Part shown: positions 22,353-31,124 of the stretch, piece by piece
How positions within the stretch are numbered: the stretch's first letter is position 1
Layout: each line of letters begins with the position of its first letter
Source: Devosia sp. 66-22
Lineage (GTDB): Bacteria > Pseudomonadota > Alphaproteobacteria > Rhizobiales > Devosiaceae
Direction: 5' to 3'
DNA: 64,000 bases
NCBI GenBank assembly: GCA_001899065.1
Contig: MKUZ01000009.1
Coordinates: 1 to 64,000 of the forward strand
The notes under the pieces: model-generated
What the model was told of the DNA's origin: nothing
What the model saw: only the letters and a program-made list of their open reading frames with translations
Databases searched by the model: none
Position numbers and translations under genes: made by a program

Positions 22353-22412
22353 CGCACTTTGGGGGAAGGTTTGGGAGGCCGCTCCTCCGCCCCAAGCCGC
22401 TCGGCTCCCGGG

Positions 22413-23276
22413 CTAGCCGAGTTCGGCCAGTTCGGCCAGTTCGGCCCTGAGCCAGGCCAGCGACGCCTCGATCATCGGCCCGCCGGCCCCCTCGCATTCG
22501 ATGCTGAGCACACCCGCGTAGCCGGCCGCCTTGAGCAGCTTAAGGCATTCGCGGATGCTGCCCGCGTTGACGCCGCCGCCCAGGCTGCAGGCGCTCACCG
22601 CGATGCCCGTCTGGCCGCCCAGCTTGGCCGCCGCCAGCGATTTTGACACGTCCTTGAGGTGGACGTGGCTCACCTTGTCGAGGAAGCGGCGCAGGAAGGC
22701 GACCGGGTCGCGCCCGGAGATGAAGGTGTTGCCGGTGTCCATGTTCATGCGCAGATAGTCGCTGCGCACGAACTCCAGCATGTGCGCCATCATCTCGGGC
22801 CGCGTGGTGAAGTGGCCGTGCGGCTCGATGTTGACGATGATTCTGTGGGCTTCGGCGACCTCGATGATCTGCTCGTAGCTGCGTTTCATCAGCGCCAGCG
22901 ACTCGTCCTCGGTGAGGCCGGCCGGCATGTGGAGGCCATCCGTGGTGTCGACGCAGGGACTGCCGGCGTGGGCCGCCCAGGCGATCGACTTCTGCACATA
23001 GGGCACGCCCCGCAATGGGCCGTCGCTGCCCGACAGTGGGAACGCCGCGTCGACCTGGCTGAACGACACGCCATAGCGCTCCATTTTGCGGCGCAGCACG
23101 GCCGGGTCTTCGTAGAGCGCCACATGCGGCTGGTAGCCCAGCCCGTGGATCCAGCTTACCCCGTCGATCAGGCCGCATTCGATGAAATGGACATCGTTGG
23201 CTTCGGCCCATTGCAGGCACTGCTCGAACGACCAGTATGCAGAATTGAACGCATCGGTATGAAATCCGATCTGCAT
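22413..23276 (-). CDS. Sugar phosphate isomerase/epimerase-like TIM-barrel protein
   Basis: This 287-residue protein is of the xylose-isomerase-like TIM-barrel (AP endonuclease 2) superfamily. Metal-site segments are visible: FIECGLIDGVSW, IIVNIEPHGHF, LRMNMDTGNTF, VSHVHLKDVSKS and LSIECEGAGG. The frame opens far upstream, but MQIGFHTDAFNSAYW with GGGAG 10 bases before it is the credible start. The substrate is unknown; relatives act on keto-sugars or inositol derivatives. It is divergent from an AraC-type regulator that probably controls it. Confidence 0.85.
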   Translation of the reverse strand: MQIGFHTDAFNSAYWSFEQCLQWAEANDVHFIECGLIDGVSWIHGLGYQPHVALYEDPAVLRRKMERYGVSFSQVDAAFPLSGSDGPLRGVPYVQKSIAWAAHAGSPCVDTTDGLHMPAGLTEDESLALMKRSYEQIIEVAEAHRIIVNIEPHGHFTTRPEMMAHMLEFVRSDYLRMNMDTGNTFISGRDPVAFLRRFLDKVSHVHLKDVSKSLAAAKLGGQTGIAVSACSLGGGVNAGSIRECLKLLKAAGYAGVLSIECEGAGGPMIEASLAWLRAELAELAELG

Positions 23277-23404
23277 GAAGAGAGGCTCCCAACCATCTGG
23301 CTGTGCATCGTAATCTCGGATACACTTGCCCGTTTCGATGGCACCGACTATCGTTCGGGAGCAGGCTCGGCGCGTTCGAGTTTGCCGAGTGGGAGAAATC
23401 GAAC

Positions 23405-24439
23405 ATGCCGCTGGATGCCCGTCGCCGGGCCGAACGGCCCGCCGTCTTTCGCCGGCCCGGCGCGCTGCTCTACGCTGGCAACTGCCTCGATCTGCTGGCG
23501 GCTTCGGACCGCGGCGAGGTGGCGCTCGAGGCGTTCGCGCGCCGCGGCTATCCGGGCAAGGACCTCGGCAACGCGCTGCCCCAGGTCTGCTCCACCGGCT
23601 ACTGGGACAGTACACGGCCGCAGGGCTGGGGCCTGCGCGAGCACTGCAACGAGGGCGTCAAGATCGGCGTGGTGGCGCGCGGCAGCCTCGACGTCCGCTT
23701 CGGCGCGCGCACCCACACGCTGACCGCCGGCGACATCCTCGTGGTCCGCCCGTGGGAACTGCACGCTATCGGCGCGCCGCATGTGGGACCCAGCCGTTAT
23801 GTCTGGCTGCTGCTCGATGTCGGCGTGCGCCGGCCGCACGAGACGTGGACGTGGCCGGACTGGCTGGGCTGGACGCCCGGGGATCTCGCCGAGCTGACGC
23901 GGCTGCTGTCGCAATCGGGCAGCGCGATCTTTCGCGGCAACCGTGCGGTGATCGACGCCTTCGAGCGCATCGCGGCGCATGTCGAGGCGCCCACGCTCGA
24001 GCGGCGCGAGACGGCACTGCGACTGGCGCTGAGCGGTATGCTGCTCGAGGTCCGCGATGCGCTGGGCGAGGTGGAGCTGACGCTCGACCGCTCGCTGACC
24101 AGCTCGTACCGGACCGTCAGCATCTTCGTCGAGCGGCTGCGGGCCTCGCTCGCCGAGGACTGGACGCTGGACAGCATGGCCGCCGAATGCGCGCTCTCCA
24201 GAACGCAGTTCGCCAAGCACTTCCAGAAGATCACCAACATGACGCCGGCCCGCTATCTGCGCGAGATGCGACTCGAGTGCGCCCTCGATGTGCTCGCCAC
24301 CGACCGCTCGCGGTCGATCACCGATGTCGCCTACGAGTTCGGCTTCGGGTCGAGCCAATACTTCGCGACGCAGGTACTGCGCTCGCGTGGTCATTCGCCC
24401 AGCGATCTGCGCCGCCGCGCTGTGACGCCGGCTGCCTGA
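23405..24439 (+). CDS. AraC-family transcriptional regulator
   Basis: The protein has 344 residues. The N-terminal cupin sensor domain (VVARGSLDVRFGARTHTLTA, ILVVRPWELHAIGAP) precedes a C-terminal double helix-turn-helix: DSMAAECALSRTQFAKHFQK and SITDVAYEFGFGSSQYFATQ. Its divergent partner is the sugar-isomerase-like gene, so a sugar-type effector and regulation of that gene are likely. The ATG at 23405 is chosen over an upstream in-frame start that would read into the divergent promoter region. Confidence 0.88.
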   Translation: MPLDARRRAERPAVFRRPGALLYAGNCLDLLAASDRGEVALEAFARRGYPGKDLGNALPQVCSTGYWDSTRPQGWGLREHCNEGVKIGVVARGSLDVRFGARTHTLTAGDILVVRPWELHAIGAPHVGPSRYVWLLLDVGVRRPHETWTWPDWLGWTPGDLAELTRLLSQSGSAIFRGNRAVIDAFERIAAHVEAPTLERRETALRLALSGMLLEVRDALGEVELTLDRSLTSSYRTVSIFVERLRASLAEDWTLDSMAAECALSRTQFAKHFQKITNMTPARYLREMRLECALDVLATDRSRSITDVAYEFGFGSSQYFATQVLRSRGHSPSDLRRRAVTPAA

Positions 24440-24590
24440 GCGCCGGACCCGCCGCCATCACGATCGCGCGAGTCCGGCCGCTGCCCCGCCGCGCTTAACG
24501 CAACCTTAAGTTGATTGGGCAAAATGCCAGATGTGGCGCGCCGATGGGGCTCAGCGTCGCCACGCGTTGTGTATCGAGTACGAGGCCGTC

Positions 24591-25790
24591 ATGTATCGCG
24601 TCGCCCCCTCCCGTCGTCATTTCATCCTGGGCGCCACCGCGCTCGTTGCTTCCGCAGCAATCGGTCCCGCCTTCGGCGCCAAGCTGTCGGACTTCGTCGA
24701 TGCCACCTGGCAGACCGCGAAGTCGCGCGGCGTCTCGCGGAAGACGTTCGAGACGGCCATGGGCGGCTTCAAGCCGCTCAACTCGGTGCTCAAGCTCACC
24801 GGCAAGCAGCCCGAGTTCGTCAGCACCGCCGCCGATTACGTCGGCAAGCGCGTCGACGGGGCCAAGGCCGCGCAGGGGCAGGGGATGCGGGCCGAGTGGA
24901 CGCAGACTCTAGCGGCCGTCTCCGAGCGCTACGGCGTGCAGCCGGAGGTTGTGCTTGCCATCTGGGGCATCGAAACCAATTTCGGCGGCTATATGGGGTC
25001 GACCAACACGGTCCATGGCCTCGCTACGCTCGCGCATGCCGGCTACCGCGCCGACTTCTTCGGGCAGGAGCTCATCACCGCGCTCGAGATCCTCGAGGCC
25101 GGCCATGTTGCGCCGAGGAACATGGTCGGTTCCTGGGCCGGCGCCATGGGCCATCCGCAGTTCATGCCGTCGAGCTTCATGAAGTACGCTGTCGACTTCA
25201 AGGGCGATGGCCACAAGGACATCTGGGGCTCAATCCCCGATGCACTCGCCTCGACCGCCAACTACCTCAAGTCCTTCGGTTGGCGGTCGGGCGAGACCTG
25301 GGGCTACGAGGTCGCGCTGCCGGCCAATTTCAACTACAACAATGTCTGGAACGACGCTTCAGCCAAACTGAGCGACTGGTCCGCCATCGGCGTCAAACGC
25401 GCCAATGGCAAGGCCTTCCCGCGTGGCGACGACGTGGCGAACCTCTATATGCCCATGGGCGGCAATGGCCCAGTCTTCGCCGTGCTGCCCAATTTCGGCG
25501 TCATCAAGCGCTACAACAATTCGTCGAGCTACGCGCTCGCCGTCGGCCATCTCGCCGACCGCATCCTGGGCAGCACCGGCTTCGTCAATGCGTGGCCGTC
25601 CGACACCGCCCTCAACAAGGCGCAGCGGGTCGAGTTGCAGGCCCGCCTGGGCAAGCGCGGCTACGATCTGGGGACGCCCGACGGCGTCATCGGCCCCAAG
25701 ACCCGCGCCGCGCTCATGGACTTCCAGTCCCGGGCCGGCCTCACGGCGGACGGCTTCCCTTCGGGCAACGCGCTCAAGGCGCTGGGCTGA
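24591..25790 (+). CDS. MltB-type lytic murein transglycosylase with peptidoglycan-binding domain
   Basis: The protein has 399 residues. The N-terminus PSRRHFILGATALVASAAIG is a Tat-type signal (SRRxF). The transglycosylase domain has the catalytic Glu in AIWGIETNFGGYMG and the substrate-groove motif SWAGAMGHPQFMPSSF. A C-terminal PG_binding_1 domain (GYDLGTPDGVIGPKTRAALM) anchors it to the wall. It cleaves glycan strands to 1,6-anhydro ends during wall remodelling. It is monocistronic. Confidence 0.93.
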   Translation: MYRVAPSRRHFILGATALVASAAIGPAFGAKLSDFVDATWQTAKSRGVSRKTFETAMGGFKPLNSVLKLTGKQPEFVSTAADYVGKRVDGAKAAQGQGMRAEWTQTLAAVSERYGVQPEVVLAIWGIETNFGGYMGSTNTVHGLATLAHAGYRADFFGQELITALEILEAGHVAPRNMVGSWAGAMGHPQFMPSSFMKYAVDFKGDGHKDIWGSIPDALASTANYLKSFGWRSGETWGYEVALPANFNYNNVWNDASAKLSDWSAIGVKRANGKAFPRGDDVANLYMPMGGNGPVFAVLPNFGVIKRYNNSSSYALAVGHLADRILGSTGFVNAWPSDTALNKAQRVELQARLGKRGYDLGTPDGVIGPKTRAALMDFQSRAGLTADGFPSGNALKALG

Positions 25791-25848
25791 CATCTTGGCG
25801 TGAGCCCGCCGGCCTGCCAATCTCGCCCCGTTCGAGGGCGAGGGGACG

Positions 25849-26664
25849 ATGATGGCAAGTCTGGGTGTGGCGTTGGGCAGCGGCGGTGCGCGGGGCATTG
25901 CCCACATCGCCTATATCGAGGCCATCGAGGAAATGGGGCTGGCGCCGGCGCGCATTGCCGGCACCTCGATGGGCGCGCTGATCGGCGCGGGCTGGGCCAG
26001 CGGCATGAGCGGGCGCGACCTGCGCGACTATGTCTCGCGCGTCACCACAGTCGGCGAAACCATGAGCCGGTTGTGGTCGAGCGGCCAGCTCGGCGCACGC
26101 ATTCAGGGCGATCCGCTGGCGGTCGTGGCGGCCTATCTGCCCGATGCCTTCCCCGCGGAATTCGCGCAGCTCAAGATCGCGTTCACGGCGGTATCGACGG
26201 ACTATTTCCGCGGCGAGCAGCGGGCCTTCACCGATGGGCAATTGCACGCCGCTATTGCCGCGTCCATGGCGATCCCGGGACTGTTCACGCCCGTGCGGAT
26301 CGAGGAACGGCTCTATATCGATGGCGGTACGGTCAACCCGCTGCCGGTCGATCACGTCAGGGCGGGCGCGGACATTGTTATCGCCATCGACGTCAACGGC
26401 CATGTCAACGAGCCGCCCGAAGGCGGGGTGGTCCCCACCGCCTTCGACATCGGCTTCGGCGCCACGCAGATCATGAGCCGCACGCTGGCGCGCAACGGCA
26501 TCGCCAACTATCCGCCCGACGTCTTCGTCGAAGCGCCGGTCGCCGGTTTCCGCGTGCTCGAATTCTGGCGCGCGCCGGAGATTCTCGCCCGCGCCGACGC
26601 GGACAAAGACCGGTTCAAGCAAGAGCTCGCGGCTGCGGTCGAGCGGTTCGAAGCGCGCCGCTGA
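25849..26664 (+). CDS. Patatin-like phospholipase family protein
   Basis: This 271-residue protein resembles bacterial RssA/patatin-type hydrolases. The oxyanion loop is GSGGARGIAH, the nucleophile elbow is GTSMG with Ser40, and the dyad Asp lies in YIDGGTVNPLPV near residue 165. There is no signal peptide, so it should act on inner-leaflet lipids or in the cytoplasm. Its last 50 bases overlap the convergent ornithine cyclodeaminase gene. Confidence 0.9.
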   Translation: MMASLGVALGSGGARGIAHIAYIEAIEEMGLAPARIAGTSMGALIGAGWASGMSGRDLRDYVSRVTTVGETMSRLWSSGQLGARIQGDPLAVVAAYLPDAFPAEFAQLKIAFTAVSTDYFRGEQRAFTDGQLHAAIAASMAIPGLFTPVRIEERLYIDGGTVNPLPVDHVRAGADIVIAIDVNGHVNEPPEGGVVPTAFDIGFGATQIMSRTLARNGIANYPPDVFVEAPVAGFRVLEFWRAPEILARADADKDRFKQELAAAVERFEARR

Positions 26665-27673
26665 GCGGCCCCAGCACCTCGCCGAACAGGTCCTTGGGAT
26701 CGTCGGCCGCGGGGATGAGGTCGACCTCGTGTGCTCCCGCTTCGAGCAGGCTCGCCACATAGCGCAGGGCGGAGAAGTCCTCGACCGCAAAGCCGACGCT
26801 ATCGAACACGGTGATCGCGTCGCGCGAGCGGCGCCCGGCCGTGCTTCCGGCCAGCACCTGCCAGAGCTCGGTGACGGGGAAGTCCGGTTCCATCTGCTGG
26901 ATGTCGCCCTCGATCCGGGTCTGCGGCGGATACTCGACGAACACCGTTCCAATCCGCAACACGTCGGGGTGCAGCTCGGTCTTGCCCGGGCAGTCGCCGC
27001 CGATGGCGTTGATGTGCATGCCGGGCTCGAGCATGTCGGGCGTGATCACCGCGGCGCGGCCTTTCACCGCCGTTGCCACCGTCACGATGTCGGCGCCGCG
27101 CACGGCGTCGCGCACCGAGCCGGCGACGACGATCTCGAGTCCTGCGCCCGCCATGTTGCGCATGAATTTGGCGACAGCGTCGGCGTCGGGGTCGAACACG
27201 CGCACCGTCTCGATGCCCAGCAGCGCTTTCATTGCCAGCGCCTGGAACTCGCTCTGGGCGCCGGCGCCCACCAGCGCGAGCACGGCTGCGTCGGGCCGCG
27301 CCAGCGCCTTTGCCGCCATCGCCGATGTGGCGGCCGTGCGGATCGCGGTCAGCAGCGTCATTTCGCTCACCAGCAGGGGGGTGCCGGTCGCCACGTCCGA
27401 AAGCACGCCGAACGCCATGACGGTGGGCTTGCCCAGTGCCGGGTTGCCGGGGTGACCATTGACGTATTTGAAGCCGTAGAGCGCGGCGTCGGACGCCGGC
27501 ATCAGTTCGATCACACCATCGGCCGAGTGCGTGGCGATGCGCGCCATCTTCTCGAATTCGGGCCAGCGGATGAAGTCGGCGCGGATCTCGTCCGCGAGCT
27601 CACACAGAAACGTCTCGATCCCGATGGTCCGGACCAGTTTCGCCATCTCAGCGACGCCGATGAACTGGGTCAT
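26615..27673 (-). CDS. Ornithine cyclodeaminase
   Basis: The 352-residue enzyme turns ornithine into proline and ammonia using NAD+. Family motifs are TAIRTAATSAMAAKALARPD, the Rossmann loop LVGAGAQSEFQALAM, and HINAIGGDCPGKTELH. It lies 15 bases downstream of arginase in the same operon, giving an arginine - ornithine - proline route. Its 3' end overlaps the patatin-like gene by 50 bases. Confidence 0.93.
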   Translation of the reverse strand: MTQFIGVAEMAKLVRTIGIETFLCELADEIRADFIRWPEFEKMARIATHSADGVIELMPASDAALYGFKYVNGHPGNPALGKPTVMAFGVLSDVATGTPLLVSEMTLLTAIRTAATSAMAAKALARPDAAVLALVGAGAQSEFQALAMKALLGIETVRVFDPDADAVAKFMRNMAGAGLEIVVAGSVRDAVRGADIVTVATAVKGRAAVITPDMLEPGMHINAIGGDCPGKTELHPDVLRIGTVFVEYPPQTRIEGDIQQMEPDFPVTELWQVLAGSTAGRRSRDAITVFDSVGFAVEDFSALRYVASLLEAGAHEVDLIPAADDPKDLFGEVLGPLSGALRTARPQPRALA

Positions 27674-27688
27674 TTCAAGTCTCCTGGG

Positions 27689-28675
27689 TCATGCCCTCAC
27701 AGGTGGGCGGGGTTTGGCGCTCGTGGCGCCGGTTTCGGGTTGGTCGAACACGCTGCCGCGCGCCATGATCTTGCGGCCGAACAGCGAGGAGATCAGCGCG
27801 ACGGCGAGCCGTGCGGTCTCGCCCGAGCGGTCGAGATAGGGGTTCACCTCCACCACATCGAGCGAGCCCACCAGGTCGCTGTCGTGCAGCATCTCCATGA
27901 TCAGGTGCCCCTCGCGGTAGGTGAGGCCGCCGGGCACCGGCGTGCCGGTGCCGGGCGCGATCGAGGGGTCCATCGAATCCACGTCGAAGCTCACATGCAG
28001 GTGCGCGCCCTCGGCGCGTTCGATCACCTGGCGCATGTGGGCCACCACGCCCATCTCGTCGATCTCGCGCATGTCGACCACCTCGATGCCACGGTCGGTG
28101 AGCAGGCTTCGCTCGTCGCGGTCGATCGAGCGCGCGCCGAAAATGGTGACGTTGCGCGGGTCGACGGTGCCGCGCCACGGGCCGCCGAAGGCGTCGTCGA
28201 ATTCGTCCTCGCCGCACAGCAGGGCCAGCGGCATGCCGTGGAGATTGCCCGACGGCGAAATCCCTGGCGTGTTGAAATCGGTATGGGCGTCGACCCAGAG
28301 CACGTGCACGTCCTTGCCAGCCTTGGCCCCATGCCGCGCCACGCCCGACACGGTGCCCATCGACAGGCTGTGGTCGCCGCCCAGAAACACCGGCATACCG
28401 CCGGTCTGGAGGCTCCCGAATGCCTTGGCGCTCGTCTCCGCCGCCAGTCCCAGCACTTCGGCCTTGCGTGCCGCCGCGATCTCCCAGGCATCCCTGCCGG
28501 CCTTCGGGCGGGGAATGCGGATGTCGCCATGGTCGACAAAGGTGCGGTCGAGCTCGGCCAGCATTTCGGGCATCCCGGCGATGCGCAGGGCTTCTGGGCC
28601 CATGCCAACGCCCCGGGTGCCGGCGCCGGCATCGGTCGCTACGCCAAACAGATCGACGCGCTGGGCAGTGTTCAT
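27689..28675 (-). CDS. rocF: Arginase
   Basis: The 328-residue manganese enzyme hydrolyses arginine to ornithine and urea. Metal ligands lie in LGGDHSLSMG, VDAHTDFNTP and SFDVDSMDPSIAPG. It is the first gene of the operon with ornithine cyclodeaminase and is divergent from an Lrp-type regulator, so induction by arginine or ornithine is likely. Confidence 0.94.
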   Translation of the reverse strand: MNTAQRVDLFGVATDAGAGTRGVGMGPEALRIAGMPEMLAELDRTFVDHGDIRIPRPKAGRDAWEIAAARKAEVLGLAAETSAKAFGSLQTGGMPVFLGGDHSLSMGTVSGVARHGAKAGKDVHVLWVDAHTDFNTPGISPSGNLHGMPLALLCGEDEFDDAFGGPWRGTVDPRNVTIFGARSIDRDERSLLTDRGIEVVDMREIDEMGVVAHMRQVIERAEGAHLHVSFDVDSMDPSIAPGTGTPVPGGLTYREGHLIMEMLHDSDLVGSLDVVEVNPYLDRSGETARLAVALISSLFGRKIMARGSVFDQPETGATSAKPRPPVRA

Positions 28676-28754
28676 CGTTCTTCCTCTCAGGTTCAGGATC
28701 GCCGGGTCGGGCGTCGACGGATAGTTGGAATAGTGCTAGATGTGCATGACAAAT

Positions 28755-28769
28755 TGAGCACAATGCTCA
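28755..28769. promoter_or_regulatory. Palindromic Lrp-type operator between arginase and its regulator
   Basis: TGAGCA, CAA, TGCTCA is a perfect inverted repeat within the 116-base divergent region, with A/T-rich flanks and a second smaller palindrome (TTGTGCAA) next to the regulator ATG. Lrp/AsnC proteins bind 15-bp palindromes of this form. It is the probable site for arginase induction and autoregulation. Confidence 0.6.
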
Positions 28770-28791
28770 GTCGGATTGATGGAATTGTGCA

Positions 28792-29226
28792 ATGGCCCTC
28801 GATGACATCGACCAGCGGCTCATCCAGCTTCTCCGGACCGATGCGCGCATGCCTGTCGCCAAGCTGGCGGCGCGAGCCGAAATCTCGCGCGCCACGGCGA
28901 CGGCGCGCATCGAGCGTCTGCGCCGCGACGGCATCATTGCGGGCTTCACCGTTGTCCTCCAGTCCAATGTCGAAACCTCCGGGGTCCGCGCGATCACTAT
29001 GATCGAGATCGAAGGCAAGCAGGAGGAAGCCGTGACCCGCCGTCTGATGGGAATGCCCGAGGTACGCCAGCTCCACGCCACCAATGGGCGCTGGGACGTC
29101 GTCGCCGAAATCGAAGCGGGCAGCATCGCTGATCTCGACGATCTGCTGCGTGCCATCCGCCAGGTCGACGGCATCGCCAACACCGACACCTCGATCCTGC
29201 TCAAGGCCAGGAAGACTGTGCGCTGA
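28792..29226 (+). CDS. Lrp/AsnC-family regulator of the arginase operon
   Basis: The protein has 144 residues. The N-terminal helix-turn-helix (LDDIDQRLIQLLRTDARMPV, then LAARAEISRATATARIERLR) is followed by the ligand-binding RAM domain (GVRAITMIEIEGKQEEAVTR, WDVVAEIEAGSIADLDDLLR). By position it senses arginine or ornithine and controls the divergent arginase and ornithine cyclodeaminase genes. Its stop overlaps the start of the alpha/beta hydrolase. Confidence 0.92.
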   Translation: MALDDIDQRLIQLLRTDARMPVAKLAARAEISRATATARIERLRRDGIIAGFTVVLQSNVETSGVRAITMIEIEGKQEEAVTRRLMGMPEVRQLHATNGRWDVVAEIEAGSIADLDDLLRAIRQVDGIANTDTSILLKARKTVR

Positions 29227-30038
29227 TGCCCTTCCGCGACGACGATCTCCGCCTGTTCGAGGCACAGGGCACACCGGCGCTGCCGCCCGCCGACCGGAGC
29301 GGCACGGTCGACATCATGGGCGCCCGCATCTGGTACGCCAGCATGGGGCAGGGGCCTGCCGTGGTGCTGCTGCATGGCGGCATGGGCAATGGCAACCAGT
29401 GGGGCTTCCAGGTGCCCGCCCTCATCGCCGCGGGCTATCGCGCCATCGTCATCGACAGCCGTGGGCAGGGTCGTTCGACCAGTGACGGTCGCCCGCTGAG
29501 CTACGCGCGGATGGCAGACGACACGCTTGCCGTCCTCGACTCCTTGGGTGTGGACCGGGCCGCCTTCGTGGGCTGGTCCGACGGCGCCGTGACCTCGATG
29601 ATCCTCGCCGACAACCGGCCCGAACGCTCCGCCGGGGTGCTCTTCTTTGCCTGCAACGTCGACGCGAGCGGGACAAAGCCCTTCGTCTACACCGATGTGA
29701 TCGGCCGCTGCCTCAACCGTCACAAGCAGGATTTTGCCGCCCTGTCGCCGACGCCCGGCGCGTTCGACGCCACCTTCGAAGCTGTCGGCGAGATGCAGCG
29801 CAGCCAGCCCAATTACACCGCCGCCGACCTAGCGCGGCTCGCTGTTCCGTTCTGGTCCGTCATCGGCGAGCATGACGAGTTCATCACCCAGGAACATGCC
29901 GCCTATCTGGCGCGCACCATCCCCGGCGCGTCGCTCCACGTCCTTGCGGGCGTCAGCCATTTCGCGCCGGTGCAGCGTCCCGAGATCTTCAATGCCGCCA
30001 TGCTCACCTTCCTCGCCAATGTCATGCCGGTAGGCTAA
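29226..30038 (+). CDS. Alpha/beta-fold hydrolase
   Basis: The protein has 270 residues. The oxyanion loop is VVLLHGGMGNGNQWG. The nucleophile elbow FVGWSDGAVTS has Ser118, the acid lies in IGEHDEFITQE, and the catalytic His in GVSHFAPVQRP. The substrate is unknown. The ATG shares a base with the stop of the Lrp-type gene (TGATG), so it is probably coregulated with it, although a role in arginine use is only a guess. Confidence 0.88.
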   Translation: MPFRDDDLRLFEAQGTPALPPADRSGTVDIMGARIWYASMGQGPAVVLLHGGMGNGNQWGFQVPALIAAGYRAIVIDSRGQGRSTSDGRPLSYARMADDTLAVLDSLGVDRAAFVGWSDGAVTSMILADNRPERSAGVLFFACNVDASGTKPFVYTDVIGRCLNRHKQDFAALSPTPGAFDATFEAVGEMQRSQPNYTAADLARLAVPFWSVIGEHDEFITQEHAAYLARTIPGASLHVLAGVSHFAPVQRPEIFNAAMLTFLANVMPVG

Positions 30039-30069
30039 GCTCGGCGGGCGTCAAGCGGCGGAGATCAAG

Positions 30070-31122
30070 ATGAAATTCGACTCGATCCTGGGCACGGTGG
30101 GCAACACCCCGGCCGTCAAGATCAACAAGCTCGCTCCGAAGGGCATCAACCTTTACGTCAAGGTCGAAGCCTTCAACCCGATGAGCTCCGTAAAGGACCG
30201 TCTGGCGCTCGGCGTCATCGAGGCGGCCGAACAGGACGGTTCGCTCAAGCCCGGCCAGACCGTGGTCGAAGCGACCTCGGGCAATACCGGCATCGGCCTC
30301 GCCATGGTGTGCGCCGCCAAGGGCTATCCGCTCGTCGTCACCATGTCGGAGAGTTTTTCGGTCGAGCGCCGCAAGCTGATGCGCTTCCTCGGCGCCAAGG
30401 TGGTGATCACGCCGGCGCCGCTGGGCGCCTCGGGCATGGTCGACAAGGCACGCGAGCTGGCGGCGGCCAATGGCTGGTTCATGACCCGCCAGTTCGAGAA
30501 CGACGCCAATCCCGCCTATCATGCTCGGACCACCGCGCAGGAAATCGTGCGCGATTTCCCCGAGGGTCTCGACTACTGGGTCACCGGCTTCGGTACCGGC
30601 GGCACGCTCAAGGGCGTCGCCGGCGTGCTGCGCGAGAAGTCGCCCAAGACGAAGATCGTCGTCGCCGAGCCGGAAACCGCGCCGATGCTCACCTCGCACG
30701 AACCGCAGTCCCGCCGCGACGACGGCTCGCCTGCCGGGCGACACGCCGCGTGGAAACCGCATCCGTTCCAGGGCTGGAGCCCCGATTTCATCCCCAAGAT
30801 CCTCGGCGATGCGGTGGATGCCAAGCTGATCGATGAAATCCTCCTCATTCCCGGGCCGGACGGCCTCAAGATGAGCCAGCAACTCGCCCAGAAGGAGGGC
30901 ATCTTCGTCGGCATCAGCTCGGGCGGCACCTTCGCCGCCGCCCTCAGGGTCGCCGAAAAGGCCGCGCCCGGCTCGACGATCCTGTGCATGCTGCCCGACA
31001 CCGGCGAGCGCTACCTCTCGACCCCGCTGTTTGCCGATGTCCCCGCCGACATGACCGAGGACGAGCTCAAGATCTCGCTCTCGACCCCCGGCCAGCAGCT
31101 TCCGCCCAAGCCCGCGGCCTGA
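30070..31122 (+). CDS. cysK: Cysteine synthase (O-acetylserine sulfhydrylase)
   Basis: This 350-residue PLP enzyme makes cysteine from O-acetylserine and sulfide. The PLP lysine is K42 in NPMSSVKDRLALG. The substrate loop is EATSGNTGIGLAMV, the phosphate-binding loop is GFGTGGTLKG, and the PLP-ring serine motif is GISSGGTFAAAL. It is about 30 residues longer than enterobacterial CysK because of an insertion near residues 215-232 and a C-terminal tail, as in many alphaproteobacteria. Confidence 0.94.
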   Translation: MKFDSILGTVGNTPAVKINKLAPKGINLYVKVEAFNPMSSVKDRLALGVIEAAEQDGSLKPGQTVVEATSGNTGIGLAMVCAAKGYPLVVTMSESFSVERRKLMRFLGAKVVITPAPLGASGMVDKARELAAANGWFMTRQFENDANPAYHARTTAQEIVRDFPEGLDYWVTGFGTGGTLKGVAGVLREKSPKTKIVVAEPETAPMLTSHEPQSRRDDGSPAGRHAAWKPHPFQGWSPDFIPKILGDAVDAKLIDEILLIPGPDGLKMSQQLAQKEGIFVGISSGGTFAAALRVAEKAAPGSTILCMLPDTGERYLSTPLFADVPADMTEDELKISLSTPGQQLPPKPAA

Positions 31123-31124
31123 TC

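Noticed and set aside
22413-23615. 400-residue version of the sugar-isomerase gene
   Set aside because: The extra N-terminal 113 residues cross the divergent promoter and overlap the AraC gene, while the shorter start has GGGAG and matches the TIM-barrel family.
26729-29002. Long plus-strand frame opposite ornithine cyclodeaminase and arginase
   Set aside because: Shadow frame with His/Gly/Arg-rich, low-complexity translation; the minus-strand genes carry all catalytic motifs.
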